A stretch of 64,000 bases of DNA from Anaerotignum lactatifermentans (GTDB taxonomy: Bacteria; Bacillota; Clostridia; Lachnospirales; Anaerotignaceae), in contig NZ_JACSNY010000001.1 in NCBI RefSeq assembly GCF_016902535.1, positions 1 through 64,000 on the forward strand, read 5' to 3'. The notes under the pieces were generated by a model. It made no database searches. It was not told the origin of the DNA and saw nothing but the letters and a program-made list of their open reading frames with translations. Of this stretch, positions 54,332-64,000 are shown one piece after another; position 1 is the first letter of the stretch; each line of letters starts with the position of its first letter. Made by a program: the position numbers and the translations under genes.

Positions 54332-54735
54332 TCCTTTTCTACCGCCTCAAAAATCTCAACAGGCTCTTTTTTATAATATCCCGTCATATCTTCCGCTACT
54401 TTTTCGGCGATACTGCTTCCATAATACATCTGGCAGGCTTCTCTCGCGTCCATGTGATGCTTTTTGGCGATTTTATGCAGAACCTCCAGCAACATCGCCG
54501 TCCGTTCCTCATATGCCGCATAGGCCTTCTCCTTGGAATCGCTTTCCAAAGCTGTCAGCCCATCGATCATACCAATGTAAAAGCCCAGATCCATTTCCGG
54601 AAACATCGCTCTGCTTTCCAGCAGTGTATCCAGCAGACCAGTCCTTTCAAAGGAAGTAAATACCTTATGTCCGGGAATGTTTTTTAAATAGCTGTAATAT
54701 TCTACACAAGAAACAAGCATTGTGATTTCGTCCAT
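54328..54735 (-). CDS. Small protein of unknown function, DUF3791-like N-terminus
   Basis: A 135-residue soluble helical protein. The first 55 residues (LVSCVEYYSYLKNIPGHKVF, then GLLDTLLESRAMFPEMD) resemble DUF3791, a small family often found near toxin-like genes; the rest is charged helix with HKIAKKHHMDAREACQMYYG. No toxin partner is seen here. The ATG at 54735 follows AAAGGAGAG. The assignment to DUF3791 is tentative. Confidence 0.7.
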   Translation of the reverse strand: MDEITMLVSCVEYYSYLKNIPGHKVFTSFERTGLLDTLLESRAMFPEMDLGFYIGMIDGLTALESDSKEKAYAAYEERTAMLLEVLHKIAKKHHMDAREACQMYYGSSIAEKVAEDMTGYYKKEPVEIFEAVEKE

Positions 54736-54904
54736 GTTTGCTCTCTCCTTTCTCTCTAGTATGATACCTTTTTTTACAAAAAATTTCAACAAAGGAACGT
54801 GATTTCCCGAAAGAAAAAACTCCGCCCCGCCTCTTGACAAAGAAGGAAAAAACTGTCATGTTTTTATATAGACTACGCAGATCTTGGGAAAGGAGACCAA
54901 TATC

Positions 54905-55564
54905 ATGATACCCATTACCATAGGAACGGAATTAAAAAACCGCTGTCCCGACGCTGTACTGGGCCTTCTGCAGTGCGATGTCACTGTCACGGAGGACCCT
55001 GCCGATTTTCTGGCACTGCTCAACGACGAAATCGCCCGTCTATCAGAAGTAGAGCTGTCTCAGGCCAACAAGCGGGACTACATCCAGAATACAAGAAAGG
55101 CCTATAAAGCCCTGGGCAAAGATCCCAACCGCTACCGCTGCTCCGCGGAAGCCATGTGCCGCCGCATCGCTAAGGAACGCGGGCTGTACTACATCAACAA
55201 TGTGGTCGATATCAATAATTACCTGTCCATCCATTCCGGCTATTCCATGGGGACCTACGATCTGGCCCATGTAACCGGCCCCATCACCTGGGAACGTGCG
55301 CCGGAAGGCACCGCTTATCAGGGCATTGGCAAGGATGTGCTGAATATCGAATATCTTCCCGCTCTTTTTGACGAGGAAGGCCCCTTTGGCAATCCCACCA
55401 GCGACAATACCCGAGCCATGATTACACAGGATACCAGAGAAATCCTCCTGGTGTTCTACTGCTTCAATGGCGGAGAAGAACTGGAAACACTTCTGGAACA
55501 GGCAAAAGAACTTCTGACAAAATACGCCGGCGCGTCCCAGATGGAAACCGCCATCCTTCGCTGA
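54905..55564 (+). CDS. B3/B4 domain-containing protein (PheRS-beta editing-domain-like)
   Basis: A 219-residue protein whose core (about 60-190: NTRKAYKALGKDPNRYRCSAEAM, seen as two parts, then NVVDINNYLSIHSGYSMGTYD) is the stand-alone B3/B4 domain, the fold that edits mischarged tRNA-Phe in phenylalanyl-tRNA synthetase beta. Free-standing versions may act on other aminoacyl-tRNAs or D-amino-acid-like substrates; the role is unproven. AAAGGAGA precedes the ATG at 54905. Confidence 0.87.
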   Translation: MIPITIGTELKNRCPDAVLGLLQCDVTVTEDPADFLALLNDEIARLSEVELSQANKRDYIQNTRKAYKALGKDPNRYRCSAEAMCRRIAKERGLYYINNVVDINNYLSIHSGYSMGTYDLAHVTGPITWERAPEGTAYQGIGKDVLNIEYLPALFDEEGPFGNPTSDNTRAMITQDTREILLVFYCFNGGEELETLLEQAKELLTKYAGASQMETAILR

Positions 55565-55583
55565 AAAAAGTTTCATAAAGAAA

Positions 55584-55621
55584 GGCACGAGGCCTTCCGT
55601 TTTCCGGAACGGCTTCGTGCC
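55584..55621 (+). terminator. Terminator of the B3/B4 gene
   Basis: GGCACGAGGCCTTCCG (55584-55599) pairs with CGGAACGGCTTCGTGCC (55605-55621) with small mismatches and a T run. It may also end groEL transcription from the other strand. Confidence 0.78.
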
Positions 55622-55648
55622 CTTTTTATTTTGTTTTTTTCTTTCGGC

Positions 55649-57298
<1,650 letters not shown>

Positions 57299-57309
57299 TT
57301 ATGATAGAA

Positions 57310-57597
57310 TCAATCTTTCACAATGGCCAGAATATCATTCTGACGCATTACCAGATACTCTTCACCCTCAAATTTAATTTCCATTGCGCCGTATCTGGGG
57401 AAAATGACACGGTCGCCTTCCTTCAATACCATTTCTACATTATGGTCGCCAACCAGTCCGCCGGGGCCTACTGCCACAACAATGGCTTCCTGGGGTTTTT
57501 CTTTAGAGGAAGAAGTCAGGATCAGACCGGATTTTGTGGTCTCTTCCGCTTCCAGCTGTTTCAATACGACTTTATCTCCTAATGGTGCAAGTTTCAT
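57310..57597 (-). CDS. groS: Co-chaperonin GroES
   Basis: A 95-residue lid of the GroEL chamber; starts [19 protein letters not shown] and includes the mobile loop [17 protein letters not shown] and [20 protein letters not shown], with AAGGAGG before the start. A 5' extension of the frame covers the CIRCE element and is not coding. Confidence 0.98.
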   Translation of the reverse strand: MKLAPLGDKVVLKQLEAEETTKSGLILTSSSKEKPQEAIVVAVGPGGLVGDHNVEMVLKEGDRVIFPRYGAMEIKFEGEEYLVMRQNDILAIVKD

Positions 57598-57631
57598 GTT
57601 TATCTGCCTCCTTAATACAATTCTCTTCTTG

Positions 57632-57658
57632 TTAGCACTCAATTTGGTCGAGTGCTAA
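57632..57658. promoter_or_regulatory. CIRCE operator (HrcA-binding)
   Basis: TTAGCACTC (57632-57640), nine bases, GAGTGCTAA (57650-57658): a perfect match to the consensus inverted repeat bound by the heat-shock repressor HrcA. It lies just downstream of the groESL promoter. Confidence 0.97.
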
Positions 57659-57666
57659 TTACAAGT

Positions 57667-57697
57667 ATTATCTTACCATGTTTCGCCATTTATTCAA
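57667..57697 (-). promoter_or_regulatory. Promoter of groESL
   Basis: On the minus strand TTGAAT (57692-57697) with TAAGAT (57670-57675, spacing 16) or GATAAT (57667-57672, spacing 19) just upstream of CIRCE. Confidence 0.65.
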
Positions 57698-57742
57698 ATT
57701 TTATATTTCATTTTATTCCCGCAAATTTAAAAAAATACATAA

Positions 57743-57798
57743 AAAATAAGAGAAATCAGAAAGAAATATCCATTTTTTCTTTTGATTTCTCTTATTTT
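57743..57798 (-). terminator. Terminator of the thioredoxin-reductase-like gene
   Basis: AAAATAAGAGAAATCA (57743-57758) pairs with TGATTTCTCTTATTTT (57783-57798), a perfect 16-base AT-rich stem about 48 bases after the stop. Confidence 0.75.
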
Positions 57799-57845
57799 CT
57801 CTAAAAATCTTTCGTTTTAAAATTCCGTTTCAAAAAAAATACGAT

Positions 57846-58712
57846 TTATTTCTTTTCCCGTTCCATCTGGTCAATATCTGCCGCCGCAGAAAGGGCCGCA
57901 ACCAGGCCTTCTCCTACCGCCTTGGCGATCTGATAAGGTGCGCCGGTGCAGTCTCCCGCCGCGTAAACTCTCGGCAGACTGGTGGCCATTCTGCGGTCCA
58001 CGGCAATATTCTTGCCCTCCATGTTCAGGCCAAACAGCAGACTTTCCGGCGGCATGGAATTTTTAGCAAAGAAGATGCCGTCACATCCAAAAATTTCCTC
58101 GCCTACCTTCAAACCGGTAACACCTGCCTCGTTCCCCTCTACCAATACCGGCTTTCCTTCCAGCACCTTCACATTTTCCTTCAATGCCGTTACGGGCTGG
58201 TACAAAGGCAGATAAGAAACCTCCTGACAAATATCGGCAAGGAAATTTGCTTCCGCTTCTCCTTCTCCGTTTTCCGCCACCACCAGAACTTTTTTGCCCC
58301 GGTACAGCATACCGTCACAGGTTGCGCAGTAACTAACGCCTTTGCCCAGATATTCCATCTCGCCGGGGATGCCTCTGCTCTTGCTCAGACCGATCGCCAG
58401 AATAATGGCTTTGGCCTCAATAAACTGGTTTTCCGCGTTCACCACATAGTAATCCCCCATGGACAGAATCTGACTGATCCTGCATTCCTGAAACTCCACG
58501 CCGTTTTTCAGCGCATGGGCATAGAATTGATTCAGCAGTTCCTCTCCAGTCACATTGGGAATCCCCAGGTAGTTGTCTACCTTCTCCGCCGCATACAGCA
58601 GGGAACTGTCCAGACTCCTGCCAAAGATTTTTACGGTTTTATTTCGCTGACGGCAGTTCAAGGCCGCGGATAACGCCGCGGGGCCGCCGCCAATAATGGC
58701 AACATCCAGCAT
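57846..58712 (-). CDS. Thioredoxin reductase-like flavoprotein lacking NADPH motifs
   Basis: A 288-residue FAD protein of the low-molecular-weight thioredoxin reductase family. The FAD site is complete (VAIIGGGPAALSAAL near the start, RVYAAGDCTG near the end) and the redox pair is C129-A-T-C132. In the NADPH domain the GGGxSA loop is replaced by ENGEGEAEA and the HRRxxxR motif by an unrelated strand (VSYLPLYQPV). This is what is seen in ferredoxin-dependent flavin thioredoxin reductases described from clostridia, so ferredoxin, not NADPH, may be the donor. It is a stand-alone gene with AAGGAGG before the ATG. Confidence 0.87.
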   Translation of the reverse strand: MLDVAIIGGGPAALSAALNCRQRNKTVKIFGRSLDSSLLYAAEKVDNYLGIPNVTGEELLNQFYAHALKNGVEFQECRISQILSMGDYYVVNAENQFIEAKAIILAIGLSKSRGIPGEMEYLGKGVSYCATCDGMLYRGKKVLVVAENGEGEAEANFLADICQEVSYLPLYQPVTALKENVKVLEGKPVLVEGNEAGVTGLKVGEEIFGCDGIFFAKNSMPPESLLFGLNMEGKNIAVDRRMATSLPRVYAAGDCTGAPYQIAKAVGEGLVAALSAAADIDQMEREKK

Positions 58713-58795
58713 ATGATTCCTCCTTTTTCTCTCACGCTCATTATATGTATTTCCCGGCAGATCATCCGCCCTTTCTAAAACACGCCGGAAACAAC

Positions 58796-58835
58796 AGACG
58801 GGTTTCGCCGCAAGTCTGCCGGAAACCCGTTTCTG
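58796..58835 (-). terminator. Terminator of the EF-G paralogue
   Basis: CAGACGGGTTTC (58796-58807) pairs with GAAACCCGTTTCTG (58822-58835) over nine perfect bases. The inner loop carries a second small stem. Confidence 0.65.
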
Positions 58836-58891
58836 TCATTTTCATCGAAGCCACTATTGCCTGTGTTCAAAGGAAATACTGGTATTCTTTC

Positions 58892-60970
58892 TTATTTGTC
58901 TTTTTCTTCCGCTCTCATAGCAATGATCTTCTTCTGGATCTCCATAGGAGCTTCTTCGTAGCGTTCAAAGTGATGTCTGTAATCACCGCGGCTCTGTGTC
59001 ATGGAACGCAGGTCGGTAGCATATTTGTGCATTTCAGAAGTAGGTACTTCCGCAACGATGCATTTCTTATTGCCTACCGCATCCATGCTCAGAATACGTC
59101 CACGGCGTTTGTTGATGTCGCCCATGATGTCGCCCATGTATTTTTCGGGGATCAGAACCTCTACATGTTCAATGGGTTCCAGAATTGTAGGTTTTGCCTG
59201 AGGCATACCTTCTTTAAACGCAACGGATGTTGCCATCTTGAAGGCCATTTCAGAGGAGTCTACGGGATGGTAGGAACCGTCCGTCAATGTCGCTTTCAGA
59301 CCTACTACGGGATAACCAGCCAGAACACCAGACTGTACACATTCCTGCAAACCTTTTTCTACTGCGGGGAAGTACTGTTTGGGTACGGAACCGCCAAAGA
59401 TCTTTTCTTCAAAAATGTAAGGTACAGACATATCGCCGCTGGGTTCGAATTCCATTACAACGTCACCAAACTGGCCATGGCCGCCGGACTGTTTTTTGTA
59501 TCTGCCGCGAACGGACGCCTTGGATTTAATGGTTTCACGATAAGGAATGATGGGGTCCATCAATTCTACTTCGATCTTATATTTTGTTTTCAGTTTATTT
59601 ACCATAACATCCAGCTGCTGTTCGCCAATGCCATAGATCAATGTCTGTTTTGTTTCTTTATTAACTTCCATCTTGATGGTGGGATCTTCTTCTCTGATCT
59701 TGGAAAGAGCCGCGGACAGCTTATCCTCATCGCCTTTGCCTTTCGGACGGATGGCCATGCACAGAACAGATTCCGGCAGGCTGATCTTAGGGATTACGAT
59801 ATTTGCTTCCTTCAGGGACAGTGTATCCTGTGTAGAAGTATTGGACAGTTTTGCCAGAGCACCAATATCACCGGTATGCAGTTCGCTTACTTCGATCTGC
59901 TCCTTACCTCTTACCACATACAGATGGCCAACTTTTTCCACAGTATCCTTTTCTTCGTTATATACGCTCATAGTCGTATCCAGCTTACCTGTCATAACTC
60001 TGAACAGGTTCAGACGGCCAATATAAGGATCGGCAATGGTCTTAAATACGAAAGCGGAAAATCTTTCGTCATCACTGGAGCAGAATACAACATCCTTGCC
60101 ATCGTGGAAAGCATGGAAATTGGGTTTAGCTTCCAGCGCGGGAGGTGTGAAGCGAACGATGGTATTCAGCAGCAGTTTTACGCCATAGCCCAGTGTCGCG
60201 GAACCGCACATAACGGGAGCGATGGTATGATTTTCGATACCATAGGTCAGGCCATCGTAGATTTCTTCTTCTGTCAGTTCGATATCATTGAAGAACTTTT
60301 CCATGAGTTCGTCGCTGCTTTCTGCCGCTACTTCGATCAGCATGGAACGCAGAACCTCTACTTCGTCCTTTTTGTCTTCCGGCATTTCGCAGGGCTGCAG
60401 CTTGCCGTCTACTTTCTTTCTGGCGTCTCTCTTAATCAGATTGATAAAGCCGACAAATTTACCATTTTCATCATTAAAGGGGATCTGCAAAGGCGCAACG
60501 GATTTACCGAATTTGGAACGCAGATCTGCCAGTGTTTTTTCAAAGTCAGCGTTTTCATCATCCATCTGGTTAATGAAAATCATTTTCGGCAGATGCATTT
60601 CTTCGGAGTATTCCCATGCTTTTTCTGTGCCGACTTCCACGCCGGATTTTGCGGAAACCATAATCAGCGCGGTATCAGCCACACTCATAGCCAGCTTGCT
60701 TTCTGCCACAAAGTCAAAATAACCGGGGGTATCCAGGAAGTTGATTTTTGTTTCCTGCCATTCTACAGGTAGAACGGATGTATTGATCGATACCTTACGG
60801 CGGATTTCCTCAGCCTCATAGTCACTCACGGTATTGCCTTCTTCTACTTTCCCGAATCTCTTTGTTGCTCCGGAATAGAACAGGGCTGCTTCGGCGTAGG
60901 TCGTTTTGCCGGAACCGCTGTGACCTAATAAAACTACGTTTCTCACCTTGTTTGCTGCGTAACTTTTCAT
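58892..60970 (-). CDS. Elongation factor G paralogue (EF-G2-like)
   Basis: A 692-residue translational GTPase with the full five-domain EF-G layout: P-loop GHSGSGKTT, DTPGYFDF, NQMD as the guanine-specificity box, then domains II-V with RGRYKKQSGGHGQFGDV and a GDINKRRGRI near the end. The canonical EF-G P-loop is GHIDAGKTT, and switch I is also changed, so this is a secondary paralogue, not the fusA partner of tufA in the str operon. Paralogues may act in ribosome recycling or under stress. The start at 60970 follows GGGAGGTAG. No ribosomal genes adjoin it. Confidence 0.9.
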   Translation of the reverse strand: MKSYAANKVRNVVLLGHSGSGKTTYAEAALFYSGATKRFGKVEEGNTVSDYEAEEIRRKVSINTSVLPVEWQETKINFLDTPGYFDFVAESKLAMSVADTALIMVSAKSGVEVGTEKAWEYSEEMHLPKMIFINQMDDENADFEKTLADLRSKFGKSVAPLQIPFNDENGKFVGFINLIKRDARKKVDGKLQPCEMPEDKKDEVEVLRSMLIEVAAESSDELMEKFFNDIELTEEEIYDGLTYGIENHTIAPVMCGSATLGYGVKLLLNTIVRFTPPALEAKPNFHAFHDGKDVVFCSSDDERFSAFVFKTIADPYIGRLNLFRVMTGKLDTTMSVYNEEKDTVEKVGHLYVVRGKEQIEVSELHTGDIGALAKLSNTSTQDTLSLKEANIVIPKISLPESVLCMAIRPKGKGDEDKLSAALSKIREEDPTIKMEVNKETKQTLIYGIGEQQLDVMVNKLKTKYKIEVELMDPIIPYRETIKSKASVRGRYKKQSGGHGQFGDVVMEFEPSGDMSVPYIFEEKIFGGSVPKQYFPAVEKGLQECVQSGVLAGYPVVGLKATLTDGSYHPVDSSEMAFKMATSVAFKEGMPQAKPTILEPIEHVEVLIPEKYMGDIMGDINKRRGRILSMDAVGNKKCIVAEVPTSEMHKYATDLRSMTQSRGDYRHHFERYEEAPMEIQKKIIAMRAEEKDK

Positions 60971-61172
60971 ATTTACTACCTCCCTTTGGTATTCTAAATC
61001 GGACAATCCGTCCGTAGAAATCATGTATACAGTATATAGGAATTACACAATATACATAGTATAATAAATACGGCGCTTGTCACGATTTCCCTTTATTTTT
61101 TTTGCAAAAAAATTCTATTTGGATAGAAGCACAAAAGAATTTCTATCATTTTATCATATTTTGTAAATTATT

Positions 61173-61730
61173 TCAATCTCCTTCTACAGGCGTCCGCCAG
61201 GGCACACCAAAATAATCGGCGATTCCTTTTGTCAAAGCCTGGGCGACAGCATCGATATTTTCCTGTATCCATGCTGCGTCCTCCGGGTTATCGTGATAGG
61301 CCACCTCTACCAGCACCGCTGGCATGTTGGTCCGGCGCAGTTCCCGCAGAGTAGACGTAGCCACTGTATCCACCTTTTCAGGATCAGGATAGATTTCCGC
61401 CATCTGCCGGGCGATCCGGTCCGCGATCTCCTGGCCATAGTAGCTGTTCCAGAAATAATAGACATCCGTCCCCTGCAACTTTCCCGCCAAAGCCTCCGGC
61501 GCCGCGTTGGTATGAATGGCCACATGCAGATCATACGCTCCCCTGTTGGAATCATCAATGGCCTCTCCCAGCGTCATCGCCGGATCATTCCGTCCAAAGG
61601 AAATGCCGGAAGCCAGAAGATACGGCTCCATGGCGTCAGCAATTCGATTGGCTACCTCCTCCTCTGTCGTTACGCCATCCACATACAGATTATACTCCTG
61701 TAAAGAGGGGCTCAAATAAACACGGGGCAT
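61173..61730 (-). CDS. N-acetylmuramoyl-L-alanine amidase (Amidase_3)
   Basis: A 185-residue zinc amidase that cleaves the stem peptide from muramic acid. Conserved blocks are VYLSPSLQEYN, the Glu in TTEEEVANRIADAM, LHVAIHTNA with the zinc His, and LVEVAYHDNPEDA with the catalytic Glu. The first zinc His of the usual GHGG motif is not present; the SPSLQ type N-terminus is typical of a clostridial subgroup. There is no signal peptide, so release may occur in sporulation or lysis. The start at 61730 follows GGAGGG. Confidence 0.87.
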   Translation of the reverse strand: MPRVYLSPSLQEYNLYVDGVTTEEEVANRIADAMEPYLLASGISFGRNDPAMTLGEAIDDSNRGAYDLHVAIHTNAAPEALAGKLQGTDVYYFWNSYYGQEIADRIARQMAEIYPDPEKVDTVATSTLRELRRTNMPAVLVEVAYHDNPEDAAWIQENIDAVAQALTKGIADYFGVPWRTPVEGD

Positions 61731-61846
61731 ACACAGCCCTCCTCTCATTTTCTATCCTCTCATTATGCGCCGCCGATCCTTTTTGTGCCTGTCTCCGGCA
61801 AAAATTGATTCAGAAAAAGCTCTTTCAGTACATATGAAAGAAAACA

Positions 61847-61885
61847 AAAAAGCTGAAATCTTTTCTCACAAAGATTTCAGCTTTT
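61847..61885 (-). terminator. Terminator of the Na/Pi cotransporter gene
   Basis: AAAAGCTGAAATCTT (61848-61862) pairs with AAGATTTCAGCTTTT (61871-61885), perfect over 15 bases. Confidence 0.85.
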
Positions 61886-61954
61886 CTATTTTGTCAAGAT
61901 ATTATTCCGCCTGTTTTCTTCCGGAAATCAGGAAACCAGAAATGTCCGATCCCC

Positions 61955-63643
61955 TTACACTTCCTCAATCACAGGTTCCTCATGATATTTTTTCTCTTCT
62001 CTGTACTCATTCAGTACTACCTGCGCAATATTCATGGCATGGTCGGAAACACGTTCCAGATTGCCCAGCATCTCCAGGAAATGGATACCGGAATTAACGT
62101 TGCATTCCGCGTTGGAAAGACGTTCGATATGGCTGGCACGGAGTTCTTTTTCCATGGCATCCACCTGTTCCTCCAGAACGGTGGTTTTCATAGCACAGGT
62201 GATATCTTCTGTTTCCAGTGCCTTCAGCGCGTTCTGATAGCTTGCCACCGCCGTCTTTGTCATGCGGCGCAGTTCTTCCTGCGCTTTCTCAGAGAAACCA
62301 AACTGGTCTCTTTCCATTTCTTCCGCCAATTCAGCAATATTTTCCGCATGGTCGCCTACACGTTCCATATCACTGATAGTATTGAGCAAAGAGGTTACTG
62401 TCTGATAGTCACGTTCACTGATCTGCAGGGTACACAGCTTAATCAGATACTCGGAAATACTGTCGCAGACGCTGTCCACCACTTTTTCCCGCTGTTTGAC
62501 CTCTTCGATCTTATCATGATTCTTATCCAGCAGCGCTTCAATGGCACTCTGGAGGTTTTCACAGGCAATATGACCCAAACGAAGTGTTTCCAGCTTCGCG
62601 CCTTCTACTGCCAGACCAGGAGTTTCCAGCATACGTTTGTCCAGATGAACCAGCTGGCTTTCGTCCTTGCGTTCTACCTCTTCTACATGATTGATCTTCT
62701 TTGCCAGCGCAATGATCGCACCGCCCAAAGGCAGTACCATCAATGTTGTGCCGATATTAAAAATGGTGTGGATCGCACTGATCTGTGTCTGAGAAATGAT
62801 ATCAGACCCCATCGCCGGGTTAATCAGTGTGAAGTAGATAATTGCCAGAATGCTGAATACAACCGCACCGGTAATGTTAAACATCAAATGCATATAACCT
62901 ACGCATTTCGCTGTTTTTGTCGCACCGATACCACTCAGAAGGGCCGTTACACAAGTACCGATATTCTGACCCATGATAATGTAAACTGCCGCATTAAAGG
63001 GCACCAGCCCGGATGCCGCCAGAGACAGCAGAATACCCTGAGAAGCGGAGGAGCTCTGAATGATCGCTGTTACAAAAGCACCCGCGAAAATACCCAGCAG
63101 CGGGTTGCTTCCCAGTGTTACAAACATGGAACGGAAGCCTTCCGAATCCTTTAAAGGCGCAACAGCGGAGGACATGGTTTCAATACCGATAAACAGTACA
63201 CCGAAACCAATGACGATAGACGCGATCTCTTTTCTTTTAGCGCTCTTACCGCTCATCATCAGAATCACACCCAGCATTACTGCCAAAGGAGCGATTGTGG
63301 AAGGGCTGAACATCTTTGCCCACTCAGAGCTGGATACCAGCCAGCCGGTAATTGTTGTACCAATATTGGCACCCATGATAACACTCATGGCCTGTGCCAG
63401 ATTCATCAAACCTGCGTTTACGAAACCAACAACCATGACAGTTGTGGCGGAGGAGCTTTGTACAATGGCCGTTACCAGCGCGCCCAAAGCGATCCCCATA
63501 AGTTTGTTTTGTGTCAATGCTTCCAAAATACTTTTCATCTTAGAGCCAGCGGCCTTCTCCAGGCCCTGTGCCATAATGCTCATACCATAGATAAAAAGCG
63601 CCAATCCACCGATAAACGGTATGGCCATTTCTGCGTAGTTCAT
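61955..63643 (-). CDS. Na/Pi cotransporter family protein with PhoU-like domain
   Basis: A 562-residue membrane protein. The first 320 residues hold two inverted PNaPi repeats, each with the phosphate/sodium signature QSSSA (AIVQSSSATTVMVVGF and AIIQSSSASQGILL), and about nine membrane segments. The last 200 residues are a cytoplasmic PhoU-like helical domain (ISDMERVGDHAENIAEL and LERVSDHAMNIAQV). It probably takes up or exports phosphate coupled to sodium. The start at 63643 follows GGGAGGC. Confidence 0.93.
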   Translation of the reverse strand: MNYAEMAIPFIGGLALFIYGMSIMAQGLEKAAGSKMKSILEALTQNKLMGIALGALVTAIVQSSSATTVMVVGFVNAGLMNLAQAMSVIMGANIGTTITGWLVSSSEWAKMFSPSTIAPLAVMLGVILMMSGKSAKRKEIASIVIGFGVLFIGIETMSSAVAPLKDSEGFRSMFVTLGSNPLLGIFAGAFVTAIIQSSSASQGILLSLAASGLVPFNAAVYIIMGQNIGTCVTALLSGIGATKTAKCVGYMHLMFNITGAVVFSILAIIYFTLINPAMGSDIISQTQISAIHTIFNIGTTLMVLPLGGAIIALAKKINHVEEVERKDESQLVHLDKRMLETPGLAVEGAKLETLRLGHIACENLQSAIEALLDKNHDKIEEVKQREKVVDSVCDSISEYLIKLCTLQISERDYQTVTSLLNTISDMERVGDHAENIAELAEEMERDQFGFSEKAQEELRRMTKTAVASYQNALKALETEDITCAMKTTVLEEQVDAMEKELRASHIERLSNAECNVNSGIHFLEMLGNLERVSDHAMNIAQVVLNEYREEKKYHEEPVIEEV

Positions 63644-63799
63644 GATTGCCTCCCATAAATAATTTTTATAGTACATAATCCTCTTTTATACACCACAAAA
63701 ATAATACCACAATCTCTTTTTGTATGCAATTATAAAATGTTAAAAAAATACGCATTTTGCCGATTTATACAAAATCTTTGCGGCCCCTTGCCGATGTCC

Positions 63800-64000
63800 T
63801 CACAGATGCGCTGAAAACCGTTTATCTGTAATGGTTCCGCCTCCGGCCACAAAGTCCCCATCATAAAGCACCAGAGCCTGTCCGGGCGTTACGGCCCGCT
63901 GTGGCTCATCAAACACACAGGTCATCTCATCCCCCGCAACATGCTCCACCGTACACCATGCCATTTTATGGCTGTACCGTATTTTCCCCTGAAAACGCAT
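63800..64000 (-). CDS. mnmA: tRNA-specific 2-thiouridylase, C-terminal part
   Basis: The visible 66 residues are the C-terminal beta-barrel of MnmA: GKIRYSHKMAWCTVE, then VFDEPQRAVTPGQALVLYD and the terminal DFVAGGGTI. MnmA thiolates U34 of tRNA for Lys, Glu and Gln. The 5' part with the ATP-pyrophosphatase and catalytic cysteines lies beyond the window edge, so the gene is cut, not truncated. Confidence 0.9.
   Translation of the reverse strand: MRFQGKIRYSHKMAWCTVEHVAGDEMTCVFDEPQRAVTPGQALVLYDGDFVAGGGTITDKRFSAHL

Noticed and set aside
54328-54735. DUF3791-like protein as half of a toxin-antitoxin pair
   Set aside because: No second small gene is adjacent; its neighbours are a tRNA and a divergent B3/B4 gene.
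58745-60772. Plus-strand frame of 675 codons opposite the EF-G paralogue
   Set aside because: Antisense artefact with unnatural composition (Phe/Cys/His-rich) and no ribosome binding site.

Overview
The window looks like a chromosome segment of a spore-forming, strictly anaerobic low-to-mid GC Firmicute of the Clostridia, most like the Lachnospirales (for example Anaerotignum-like organisms). The signs are a glycyl radical enzyme with its activase, a FabK-type clostridial fatty acid cluster, a T-box leader, CIRCE-controlled groESL, YunB (a sporulation protein), a citramalate/isopropylmalate-synthase-like protein that fits a Re-citrate synthase, and AGGAGG ribosome binding sites throughout. 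The species cannot be named from this sequence alone. Most genes lie on the minus strand.

Layout. 1-1.7 kb is AT-rich insertion-sequence debris: the end of a possible IS3 transposase and a frameshifted IS200/IS605 tnpA with its terminal hairpins. A GIY-YIG/DUF4357 protein follows (1.7-2.5 kb). guaA (2.7-4.2 kb) has its own promoter. From 11.7 down to 4.3 kb runs an overlapping four-gene minus-strand operon: a 1616-residue protein that joins an HD phosphohydrolase, helical repeats, a NadD-like nucleotidyltransferase, a GNAT-like region and a phosphoribosyltransferase-like region; a lactate/malate dehydrogenase-like protein; a flavodoxin-like protein; and a small helix-turn-helix protein. No described system known to me matches it. 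It is the strongest candidate for new biology here.

12-16.5 kb (plus) is an operon for the oxidative branch from acetyl-CoA and oxaloacetate to 2-oxoglutarate: Re-citrate synthase candidate, aconitase, NAD-type isocitrate dehydrogenase. 16.7-18.9 kb (minus) is a membrane redox cassette: a TlpA-like lipoprotein, a 49-residue CXXC membrane peptide (CD1871A family) and a polyferredoxin membrane protein. 19-23 kb is an XRE-cupin regulator, a glycyl radical enzyme with an unusual active-site loop and its activase. 23-34 kb holds coaBC, a DUF4397 protein, a GNAT protein, a class A penicillin-binding protein, yunB, a hypothetical protein, thioredoxin, an SH3-NlpC/P60 hydrolase, an M29 aminopeptidase and an isochorismatase-type hydrolase. 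34-44 kb holds T-box-controlled proS, a cystathionine-lyase-like PLP enzyme, topB, degV, a second XRE-cupin regulator, an AEC transporter and infC-rpmI-rplT with a leader RNA and an apparent AUU start.

44-54 kb is a complete type II fatty acid synthesis operon (fabH, acpP, fabK, fabD, fabG, fabF, accB, fabZ, accC, accD, accA) directly preceded by an ECF sigma factor and a zinc-finger anti-sigma factor. 54-64 kb holds tRNA-Pro(CGG), a small unknown protein, a B3/B4 protein, groESL, a thioredoxin-reductase-like flavoprotein lacking the NADPH motifs, an EF-G paralogue, an amidase, a Na/Pi cotransporter-PhoU protein and the 3' end of mnmA.

Between convergent genes at about 16.5, 30.3 and 40.8 kb lie related palindromic repeats sharing a TAAGAAAACAAA-type flank, and a solo IS200 left-end palindrome sits at 36.0 kb. 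No CRISPR array, rRNA gene or prophage was seen.
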